64,000 bases of DNA from Nocardia ninae NBRC 108245 (lineage in GTDB: Bacteria > Actinomycetota > Actinomycetes > Mycobacteriales > Mycobacteriaceae). A program made the translations under genes and the position numbers. The notes under the pieces were generated by a model, which made no database searches, was not told the DNA's origin, and saw only the letters and a list, made by a program, of their open reading frames with translations. Below, in pieces: positions 52,272-61,800 of this stretch. The DNA is taken from the NCBI RefSeq assembly GCF_007990755.1, contig NZ_BJXA01000006.1, positions 1 to 64,000 on the forward strand, given 5' to 3'. Each line of letters opens with the position of its first letter. Positions within the stretch are counted from its first letter, which is position 1.

Positions 52272-53114
52272 CTATTCCGCTACACCAACGGTCAGGGCGA
52301 CCGTCATGCCGGTTGCGGGATTTCCTGAGACTGTGGCTAGTTCGGCGTCCCATCCGTCGCCGAAGACGTTGTCGGAGGCGAGGGTGATGTGGGACAGGTT
52401 GCTGATGCTTTGTTGGTAGCCTGGGTCGTAGGCGAAGACCTGGGTGCAGGCGTCTTGCGGGATGGCGATTTGTGAAGTGAGGCGGGCGTTTTCGCCTGCA
52501 ACCGCGGTTTGCAGGGAGTCGTAGACCTCGAAGTGGATGTGGGGCCAGCGGCCGGCGTAGCAGGCCGGGAATATCGAGGTGAAGGCGACCTTGCCTGCGG
52601 CATCCGCTACTTGGACGCCGCGCAGGTAGTTCTGGTCGGTGACACCTTCGCTGTAGAGCGAGTAGGTTCCCGCTCGATCGCAGTGCCACACATAGACGGC
52701 CATGCCGGCACCGGCTGCGCCATCCTTCGCCAGATCGTGCAGTGTCATGTGCAAGTTCATCGGAACGCCTTGGGCGGTACCGGAGTACGAGCCGAAGCTG
52801 GTTGTGATGTCGCTGCGCACCACGCCGGACTCGATGAGGACATTCGGTCCGTTCGATCCATCACCCGGATACGGTCCCGCGGTCTCCTGTGGCGCGGCCG
52901 CGGTGCCGTTCGTCGCGCCGGAGGCGGTCGCAGTGGTCGAGCCGACCTCCGTGGTCGTCGCCGGCGCGCACCCTGCCGCGACGGTCGCGGCACCGGCGGC
53001 ACCGAGGAAGAACATTGCTCGCCGCCGCGACACCATGACGCCCAGATCGTGGGTGAGCCCGCGCTCGTGCTCGGGTACCTCGTTGTCGCCGCGAGGTGCG
53101 AAATGTCTGCTCAC
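52272..53114 (-). CDS. exported intradiol ring-cleavage dioxygenase-like lipoprotein
   Basis: 280 residues. A twin-arginine signal (VSRRRAMFFLGAAGAATVAAG, with twin Arg) ends in the lipobox TVAAGC, so a Tat-exported lipoprotein is likely. The catalytic domain has ETAGPYPG, VWHCDRAGTYSLYS (first Tyr ligand) and CYAGRWPHIHFEVY (second Tyr and the His-x-His pair), giving a full Fe(III) site as in protocatechuate/catechol dioxygenases. Acting outside the membrane on catechol-like compounds is inferred. Confidence 0.82.
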   Translation of the reverse strand: MSRHFAPRGDNEVPEHERGLTHDLGVMVSRRRAMFFLGAAGAATVAAGCAPATTTEVGSTTATASGATNGTAAAPQETAGPYPGDGSNGPNVLIESGVVRSDITTSFGSYSGTAQGVPMNLHMTLHDLAKDGAAGAGMAVYVWHCDRAGTYSLYSEGVTDQNYLRGVQVADAAGKVAFTSIFPACYAGRWPHIHFEVYDSLQTAVAGENARLTSQIAIPQDACTQVFAYDPGYQQSISNLSHITLASDNVFGDGWDAELATVSGNPATGMTVALTVGVAE

Positions 53115-53221
53115 TGGGTTGTCCTTCGGATCATTCCACCGACGATAGGAACGCCACCTCGGGTCTGCCTGCGTGCCCGCTGGGACTCTGCTGTGTAGCC
53201 GGTCGAGTTATCGCGGCAGTG

Positions 53222-54040
53222 TCAGCGCCTACTGGCCCGGCGGTAGCCGATGGTGGCGGGGATGGCGAAGAGGAGGATGGCGCCGAGGGACCAGAGCAGG
53301 GTGAGGGTGAGGGGGCGGGCGAGGGGGCCTTCGAGGGCTAGGGCTTTCATGGCGTCTACGGCGACGGACATGGGTTGGTTGCGGACTATGGGTTGGATCC
53401 ATTGGGGGTAGGCGGCGAGGGGGACGAAGCCGGTGCTGAAGAACATCATCAGGGAGGTGAGGATGGTGATGGCTTCCACCAGGGTGGCTTTGGCGGTGAA
53501 GACGGCCACGGCAGTGACGACGGTGGCGAAGGCCAGCCCGAAAAGTACTGGGATGAGCAGGAATACGAGCGTCGCGAGGATGCCCTGGTGGAAGCGGAAG
53601 CCGAGCAGGTAGCCGACGAGGATGATGGCGAGGGTCCCTGCGAAGATGCGGCATCCCTCGGCGAGGATGCGGGAGGCGAGGCCGGATGCGCGGTGTACCG
53701 GCAGTACCCAGAACCGGGCGAGCAGACCTGCGTCCCGCTCGCGGCCGAGCAGGACACCACCGGCGACCGCGCCGGACAGCGCACCGACGAGGGTGACCAT
53801 CGGTACCGAACCGAAGAGTGCGCTCTCCCCGGTGAACTTACGGATCTGGCCGCCGATGACGGTCTCCAGCATGATCAGCAGCAGGCACGGGATGATCAGG
53901 GTTTCCAGCAGGGTGATCGGATTGCGCGTCCAGCGCAGCAGTAACCGCTGGGTCTGAATCATGGTGTGCTGCACCAAGGACGCGACCGACACCTCCGAAC
54001 CGGTGCGGGTATCTGTGGTGGGTTGAGCCAGCAGCGTCAT
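53222..54040 (-). CDS. ABC-2 type permease (DrrB/DrrC-like), second
   Basis: A 272-residue six-helix permease: LETLIIPCLLLIMLETVIGG, ALSGAVAGGVLLGRERDAGLLARFWVLPVHRASG (cytoplasmic coupling region), LGFRFHQGILATLVFLLIPVLFG and FFSTGFVPLAAYPQWIQPI. Start ATG 54040 after AGGAGGGC. Its start overlaps the stop of the first permease (TGATG). With the other permease and the ATPase it should form an exporter for the product of the NRPS. Confidence 0.85.
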   Translation of the reverse strand: MTLLAQPTTDTRTGSEVSVASLVQHTMIQTQRLLLRWTRNPITLLETLIIPCLLLIMLETVIGGQIRKFTGESALFGSVPMVTLVGALSGAVAGGVLLGRERDAGLLARFWVLPVHRASGLASRILAEGCRIFAGTLAIILVGYLLGFRFHQGILATLVFLLIPVLFGLAFATVVTAVAVFTAKATLVEAITILTSLMMFFSTGFVPLAAYPQWIQPIVRNQPMSVAVDAMKALALEGPLARPLTLTLLWSLGAILLFAIPATIGYRRASRR

Positions 54041-54858
54041 CACGCCCTCCTCGAACTCAGTCGGATGGTCAGCGGAATGCACAGGGCGAGAATGGCGATC
54101 GCCCACGCCAGCGGCGGCCCCATCAACGACCAGGTCACCTGGCCGGCGTTGCCCACCGTGTCACCGGCCAGCGCGCGCAACCCGATCGCGAATTGGGACA
54201 CCGGCTGGTTGCGCACGAAGGGCTGCACCCAGGCCGGAAACTGATGGGCCGGAGCCAATCCCGTCGACAGCATGCCGAAGATCAACGGCGGCAACACCAA
54301 CGCCTGGGTCGTCGCCTCCGGACTGCGCGACACCGTGCCGATCACGTCGGCGCCGAGCATCAGCGCGAGCCCGACGAGCATTGCGAACAGCAGGAAGCCG
54401 ATGGTGTGCACGGTGTCGAGACGGAACCGGAAGCCGATCACATGACCGCAGATAACCGCGGTGACCAGCGCGATCGCCAGCCGGAACAGATTGCCGGACA
54501 TGCGCGCGGCAACGGGCACCAGCGGCCCGACCGGCATGGACCCGAAGCGTCGATTGAGCCCCGCAACCGAGTCGGTCGCCGCCCGGAACGCGGCCGAGAT
54601 GGCCGTGAACGCGGCGGCCTGCAACACCACGATGGGCATCATGAACTGGGCATAGCTGCTGAATCCGGTGCCCGCGAAGGTCATCACCGTCTTCAGTGGA
54701 ATGTAGAAGCTGGCCGTGAAGGCCGCGGGTGCCAGGATCGAGGCGAGCACCTCACCGGTTTTCACCGACGGCACGATCAGTCGCGTCGTCAGCACCCACC
54801 ACTGCTGTGCCCGCGCCGGCGTGGCCCGGGTCTGCGTCAGCCAGGTGCCTGCGGTCAT
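54040..54858 (-). CDS. ABC-2 type permease (DrrB-like), first
   Basis: A 272-residue six-helix permease with an N-terminal amphipathic lead (RAQQWWVLTTRLIVPSVKTGEVLA) and the pair of segments ALVLPPLIFGMLSTGLAPA and FPAWVQPFVRNQPVSQFAIGLRAL. Overlaps the ATPase gene by 4 bases (ATGA) and the next permease by one base. Confidence 0.85.
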   Translation of the reverse strand: MTAGTWLTQTRATPARAQQWWVLTTRLIVPSVKTGEVLASILAPAAFTASFYIPLKTVMTFAGTGFSSYAQFMMPIVVLQAAAFTAISAAFRAATDSVAGLNRRFGSMPVGPLVPVAARMSGNLFRLAIALVTAVICGHVIGFRFRLDTVHTIGFLLFAMLVGLALMLGADVIGTVSRSPEATTQALVLPPLIFGMLSTGLAPAHQFPAWVQPFVRNQPVSQFAIGLRALAGDTVGNAGQVTWSLMGPPLAWAIAILALCIPLTIRLSSRRA

Positions 54859-55859
54859 GAGACCCGCTCCGCATCAACAGCTTTCATGTCGGCGTCGGCT
54901 CCATCAGTGGAGGCCAGATGACCGGTCAGCTGGAGGAACACATCATCGAGCGACGGCCTGCGCAGCGCGATATCGACCAGTTCGACGTCCGCGCCGTCGA
55001 GGCGGCGCAACGCTTCCGCGAGGGTCTTCGCACCGTCCGGCGCCGGGATCGCGATCCGGTCCGAGTCCGGCGTCATCGCGGCCCGAATGTCCTCCGGCAG
55101 TAGCGAACCGAGTGCATCGGCGATGACCGGCAGATCTTTGAGATCCAGCGGCACCACCTCGCAGTAACTTCCACCGGTCCTGGACTTCAGCTCGTCGGCG
55201 GTGCCCTGCGCGATCACCACACCGTGGTCGATCACGATGATCCGGTCGCTGAGCGCGTCCGCTTCCTCCAGGTACTGTGTGGTGAGCAGGGTGGTGATGC
55301 CCGCCTTCTTGAAGCTGGTCACCAGATCCCAAACCCCTTGTCTGCTACGTGGATCCAGGCCGGTGGTCGGCTCGTCCAGGAACACCACATCCGGGCGAAC
55401 AACGAGCCCGCACGCGATGTCGATGCGCCGCCGCATGCCGCCCGAGTACGTGCCGACCCGGCGGCCCGCCGCGCCCACGAGATCGAACTCGGCGAGCAGT
55501 TCGTCCGCCCTGGCCCGGGCGGCGCGCTTGCGCAAACCCATCAGCCTGCCGAACATCACCAGATTCTCGTAACCGCTGAGCATGTCGTCGAGGGCGGCGT
55601 ACTGCCCGGTCAGCATGATGGACCGGCGCACCGCCGCCGGGTCGGCGACCACGTCGTGCCCGGCGACCACCGCGCGTCCCCGATCCGGGGTGATGAGCGT
55701 CGACAGGACGTTCACCATGGTCGTCTTCCCGGCGCCGTTCGGGCCGAGGATACCGAGCACCTCGCCCGGATCGGCGACGAAATCGACGCCACGCAAAGCT
55801 TTTACGGCGCCGAAGGACTTCTCGATTCCTTCGACGACGACTCCTTGTTCGGGGTTCAT
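54855..55859 (-). CDS. DrrA-type ABC transporter ATPase
   Basis: A 334-residue ATPase: Walker [15 protein letters not shown] (~38-51), Q-loop [14 protein letters not shown], signature [15 protein letters not shown], Walker [14 protein letters not shown], and the DrrA-type C-terminal extension (~225-325; [15 protein letters not shown]). Typically exports glycolipids, peptides or antibiotics. Its start overlaps the NRPS stop by 4 bases, so it is translated with the NRPS. Confidence 0.93.
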   Translation of the reverse strand: MNPEQGVVVEGIEKSFGAVKALRGVDFVADPGEVLGILGPNGAGKTTMVNVLSTLITPDRGRAVVAGHDVVADPAAVRRSIMLTGQYAALDDMLSGYENLVMFGRLMGLRKRAARARADELLAEFDLVGAAGRRVGTYSGGMRRRIDIACGLVVRPDVVFLDEPTTGLDPRSRQGVWDLVTSFKKAGITTLLTTQYLEEADALSDRIIVIDHGVVIAQGTADELKSRTGGSYCEVVPLDLKDLPVIADALGSLLPEDIRAAMTPDSDRIAIPAPDGAKTLAEALRRLDGADVELVDIALRRPSLDDVFLQLTGHLASTDGADADMKAVDAERVS

Positions 55860-58800
55860 CCTCGGCCTCCCAGATGTTCGTCGAGCACGCGCGCGATGAT
55901 CGCCAGCACGTGCGGTGCGGTCAGTTCGTCGTGGGTGACCTCGACGTCGTGGTTGCTGATCTCACCGGTCACGTACGGCCGCCAGCCGTCCGGACCGAAG
56001 ATGTCGGAGGTATCGACGGTCGCGCTGAAATACACGATGTCGCCGTCGTATACCGGTCGTCGATAGCCGGTGCGGGTCCGCGCCGACGCGTTGTAGGAGG
56101 CGGCCATCCGCTCGATGGTGTCCGCGTCGATGAGCGAAACACCGCCCAGCCGTTCCCGAATCAGGTCGGCGGCCTCCTGTGCGGTCGCCTCGGCGGGAAC
56201 GTCGTCGATGCCGAAGACCGAGCCGAAGGAGTTGACGAACGCGCCGGCGCTGAGCCGTTCGATGCTGTCGCCGTCGATATCGGCGGTGTCGGCGTCCAGC
56301 AGGGCGACAACGCCGACGGTCTCGCCCGCCTGTTGCAGCTCGGCCGCGATGGCGTGCGCGATGAGTCCGCCGAACGACCAGCCGAGCAGGTGGTACGGGC
56401 CGCTCGGTTGGATGGCGCGGATCTCGCGCACGTACCGGTCGGCGAACTCCTCGATCGAGCGGGCCGGTGGTTCGTGGCCGCCGAGATCGGGCGCTTGCAG
56501 ACCGTAGATCGGCCTGCCCGGCCGCAGCGCGTCCGCCAATCCCAAATAGGTCCAAGACATCCCGGAGGACGGGTGGATGCAGAACAATGCGGGTTCGGCG
56601 CCGTCGGGGCGGATCGGCAGCACCACGTCCAGACCGAGCCCGGTGGGTGCCGCCGTGGTGATCTGTGCCGCGGCTTGCGCGGCGATGGCGGCGGTCTCGT
56701 CGTCCGCCGCGGTGCGTGCGGCGGGGGATTGCGCGAATTCGGCGGCGGCACGCAGCGTCTCGACCCACAAATCGGCCAACTCGGCGACCTCGTCCTGCGA
56801 CAAGAGCTCTGCGGGGAAGCCGAAGCTCGCCTGCAACCGGTCACCGACCACCACGGCGTTCACGTCGATCGCCGATTGCAGTGGCACAGTGGGGTGTTCG
56901 GTGGCGTGTAGGTCGCCGAGTTCGTCGGTGGGCAGCCAGCCGAGTCCTTCGAGCCCGGCGGGGATGTCACCGGTCGAGTACCGGCCGAGGTAGTTGAAGC
57001 TGACCTGGCCCGGCAGTCCAGCCGGAAGTTGTTCGGCCGTAGCCGGATTAAGGTAGCGCAACAGTCCGAAGCCGATGCCCTTGTCCGGCACCGCCAGCAG
57101 CTGATGCTTCACTGCGCGGATAGCCGTGCCCATCGCCGCACCACCGGCGAGCACGTCGTCGAGGTCGATGCCATCCAGGCTCAGCCGGACGGGATAGATG
57201 CTGGTGAACCAGCCGATCGTGCGGGACAGATCGGCACCGGGGATCACTTCCTCTTGCCTGCCATGTCCTTCGAGCCGAATCAGTGCCTCGGCGGTTCCGG
57301 CGGCACGAGACCGCCAGCGCACCAGCGCAATCGCCAACGTGGCGAGCAGCCCGTCGTTCACCCCGCCCTGGAACAACCCGGGCAATGTGGTGAGCAGCGC
57401 GTTGGTGACCTGCGGGGGGACCTCGCGGTCGAGCATGCGCAACGTGTGCGCCTGGTCGACGGCGGGGTCCAGCGGGCGGGAACCGATCAGCGGATCGGCG
57501 CCGGTGATGACGTCCTGCCAGTAGCCGAGCTCGGAAACCCGCTTGTCCGTGTGCGCCTCGTCGACCAGGGCATGCGCCCACCGCCGCATCGACGTACCGG
57601 TCTCGGCGAGCACCGGGGTGTTGCCGACCGACACCTGCGCCCACGCGGCGGCCAAGTCCGGCACCAGGATGCGCCAGGAGACACCGTCGATGACGAGATG
57701 GTGTGCCACGACGATCAAACGTCCGGCGCGCGTGCGGGTTCCGCCATCGCCCACCGGGTCGAGCCAAATGAACTGGAGCACAACACCGTCGGCCGTATCG
57801 AGCCGGTTCATCGCGGCATCCAGCTCGGTCACCGCGTATTCGCGCAGCTCGACCGAGTCGGCGGCGGCGTCGAACTCGATGCGGTGCACGAGCGCGTCCA
57901 CCTCGACCGATCCGACTTCGCCGACCCGCAGGCACGGCGCACCGTGCTCGTCCGGGGAAAGCCGGGCACGCAGCATGTCGTGCCGGTCGACCACCGCCGC
58001 CAGCGTGGCGACGATCTGCGCTCGATCGATGCCGACGGGCAGCTCCAGCACCGCCGTCTGTGCGAAGCGGCGGTAGTCGCCGCCCCGTTCGAGCATGTAG
58101 CGCACGATCGGCGTCAACGGCAGCTCGCCCACACCGCCACCGGGCAGCTCGTCCAGTATGACTACCGCGCCCGCGGCGTCGGCCGCCGCGGCCAGTGCGG
58201 CCACAGTCCGGTGCTCGAACACCTGCAGCGGTGTGCAGTGCACGCCGTGTTGCTTTGCGCGGGAGACGAGTTGGATGGCGAGGATGCTGTCGCCGCCGAG
58301 CGCGAAGAACGAGTCGTCGGCGCCGACCTTGTCGAGCCCGAGCAGCTCGGCGAAGATCCCGGACAAGGTCTCCTCGGTCGGCGTGGACGGCGCACGGTAC
58401 TCGGTGCGATCGGCCGTGAACTCCGGTGCGGGCAGCGCCTTTCGGTCGAGCTTGCCGACCGCGGTAAGCGGGATCGCATCCAGCACAACAAAGGCGGACG
58501 GAACCATGTAGGCGGGCAGCGTGTCGGCGGCGACGGCCCGGACCTGCGCGAGATCGAGCTCGACGCCCGGCGTATGCACCAGATACGCAGCCAGCGCGGT
58601 CGCACCGGTCGGGCCGGGGACACCGAGCGTCACCGCGAAATCGACACCGTCGACCCGGCCGAGCACCGCGTCGATCTCGCCGAGTTCGATGCGTTGACCA
58701 CGCACCTTGACCTGGAAGTCGGTGCGGCCGAGGTACTCCAACATCAAGCCCGAGGTGGTCCGCGTCCAGCGGACCAGGTCGCCGGTACGGTACATCCGCT

Positions 58801-61800
58801 CGCCCGCTTCGCCGAACGGATCGGCGATGAAGCGGCCCGCCGTCAAACCGGGTCGAGCGTGGTAACCGCGGGCCAAGGCGGGTCCGGCCAGGTACAGCTC
58901 ACCCGCGACGCCGACCGGCACCGGACGCAGCCGATCGTCGAGGACCAGGGTGGCGGCCCCGCGCACCGGCGTGCCGATGGACACCGGCTCGCCGACTACC
59001 AGTGGCGCGGAACCCGTTGCCCAGATGGTGAATTCGGTCGGCCCGTACAGGTTGACCATGGTGCGATCGGCGGCCCAACGCTCGACCAGTTCGGTGCCGA
59101 CCGCCTCACCCGCCACCGCGAGCACCCGCACACTCGATACCTCGCCGGGATCGAGGGTGGCCAGCGCCGACGGTGTGATCACCATGTGGGTGACCTGCTC
59201 TGCCGCAATCAGTTCGGCGAGCGCGCTGCCACCGAATACTTCTGGTGGCGCGACCACCGAGGCGCCGCCGGAGCCGAAGGCCATGAGCGCCTCGAAGACC
59301 GACGCGTCGAAACTCGGTGAAGCCACCTGCAATACCCGGGAGTGCTCATCGAGTCCGAGCGACTCACGTTGCGCGACCATCAAGTCGGTGAGGCCGCGAT
59401 GCGACACCGAGACGCCCTTCGGTGTCCCCGTCGAACCGGAGGTGTAGATCATCCACGCCGGGTTGTCCGGCCGGATCGGGCTCGGCAGATCTCCGTCGTC
59501 CAGCGGACTCGCACTCGCCTGGCACCAGCGGCCGACCAGGTCCACATCGTCCAGCACCAGCCAGTGCGTGCTGTCCGGCAGCAGCGGCCGGTAGGCGGCC
59601 ACCGTGAGACCCACGCGGGCCTGGGAATCGGTGAGCATGTGGTCGATGCGCTCCACCGGATGCTTCGGGTCGACCGGCAGGAAGGCCGCGCCGACCTTCG
59701 CCGCCGCCCACATGCCGGTCAGCAGTTCGGCCGAACGGGGAAGGCCGAGGGCGACTACGGATTCCGCGCCCACGTCGGCTTCCAGCAGCAGGCGGGCCAG
59801 TCGGTTGGTGTGTGCGTCGAGTTCCCGATAGGTCGTGGTGTGTCCGGCGGCGACCACGGCGGGCCGGTCCAGGTGCCGGTCCATTGTCCGTGCGAGTAGC
59901 TCGGGAAGCGTTGCCGTCCCGGCACTCTCGGGTCCGCGCACCGGCACCAGGGTGGCGCGTTCGGTATCGTCGAGGATGTCGATATCGGCGAGCCTTGTGT
60001 CCGGCTCGGCCAGCACGGTCGCGAGTACGCGCCGCCATCGAGTGGCGAACGCCGCTACCGTTGCCGCGTCGAACAGGTCCGTTGCGTAGGTCAGCACCCC
60101 GGACAGTCCGGCCGGACCCGTCTCGCCGAAGCGCTCGCGCAGATCGAGGGTCAGATCGAATTGTGAAGTGCGCCGGTCGAAGTCCTCCACCTCGAACCGC
60201 AGTCCTGGCAGCTCCAGCACCGGCTCGACGAAGTTCTGCAACGTCAGCGACACCTGGAACAAGGGATGATGCGCCGTCGAGCGGGTCGGATTCAACACCT
60301 GCACAAGGCGCTCGAACGGCACGTCGGCATTCGCGAACGCATCCAGATCCACGGCGCGCACCGCGGTCAGGAAGTCGCCGAAGCCGGCGCCCGGGTCGAC
60401 CGGTGTGCGCAGCGCCAGGGTATTGACGAACATCCCGACCAACTCGTCCAGCGCTTGCTCCCCGCGCCCGGCGACCGGCGTGCCGATCACCACATCGTCG
60501 GTACCGCCGAGCCGCGCCAGCAGCACCGCGAGCGCCGCGTGCACGACCATGAACAGGCTGACATTGTGCGCCGCCGCGAATTCGACCAGGGTGCGGTGCA
60601 ATTCGTCGTCGATGGTGAACTCGACGTCGGCACTACGCATGGTCTGCACCGCAGGTCGCGGCCGATCGCTGGGCAACTCCAGCACATCCGGCGCCCCGGT
60701 AAGCGTGTCGTTCCAGAACCGCAGCTGCCGCGCCGCCATCGAGTCCGGATCCGACTCACTACCGAGCAGTTCGCGATGCCACAGCGCGAAATCGGCGTAC
60801 TGCACGCCCATCGGAACCCTGGTCGTCTCCGCGCCACTGACCCGCTCCGAATACGCGGCGACCAGATCGGCCGCCAGCGGTGCCATGGACGCGCCATCCG
60901 CGCTGATGTGGTGCACCACCAGGACGACGATGTGCACGGCAGGAGTATTGGTACCGGGGGAGTGGTCGGTTGCCACCGGAGCTGTGGCCATCGAGTGGCC
61001 CGACGATACCGGTGGGGTGCCCGACGATGGGCTGGAGGTCACCGGTGGAACGCCCGCTGATGGGCTGGAAGTGACTGGTGCGCCGCCTGCGGAGGGGCTG
61101 GACGCCACGGCTGGGCCGCCTGCCGATGGGCTGGGCGTGATGGGTGGAACGCCTGCGGATGGGCCGGACGGCACGGGTGAGCCGCCCGCCGACGGGCTGG
61201 ACGTCACCGGTGCGGCGCCTGCCGAGGGACCGGGCGTGACCGGAGTGCCGTCTGCGGAAGGACTTGACGCCATCGGTGCGGAACCCGCGAACGTGCTGGC
61301 CGAGGCCGGGGCGGAATTTGCGCTGTCTGCGTCCGCCGTGACGATCCGGAACAACCCGACGCGCAGTGGCGGCTCCTTGGCGATGTCGAATCCATTGCCT
61401 GCCAATGCGTTGATTCGCGCGCGCAGCGGCGCGCCGTCTTCGCTATCGACCAATGTCATTGCAGGAGCGGCCATCTCGGTGCTCATCACTACTTGTCGGG
61501 GGCCATCCGAGTCGGCCGGGTAGATCGTGCGCAGGCTTTCGTGCCGGTCGACGACGTCGGCGAGGGCCGACCGCATGGCGTCCACGTCGAGCATGCCGGT
61601 CAGCCGCAGCGCGACCGCGATGTTGTACGCCGACGAGGTGGGGTCGAGCCGGTTGAGCACCCACATCCGCTGCTGCGCGGGGGACAATGGGATGCGGTCC
61701 GGCCGGATCCGCGGTGCGAGCGCGAAGCGGCCGGGCTTGCCGTCGGTCGCCGGGACCACGCGCCCGGACAGTTGGGCGACGGTGGGCGCGTCGAACAGGT

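Noticed and set aside
57029-59320. 763-residue plus-strand ORF opposite the NRPS
   Set aside because: It is His/Arg/Gln/Asp-rich and without any domain, as expected for the antisense frame of a high-GC coding region; the NRPS on the other strand is unmistakable.
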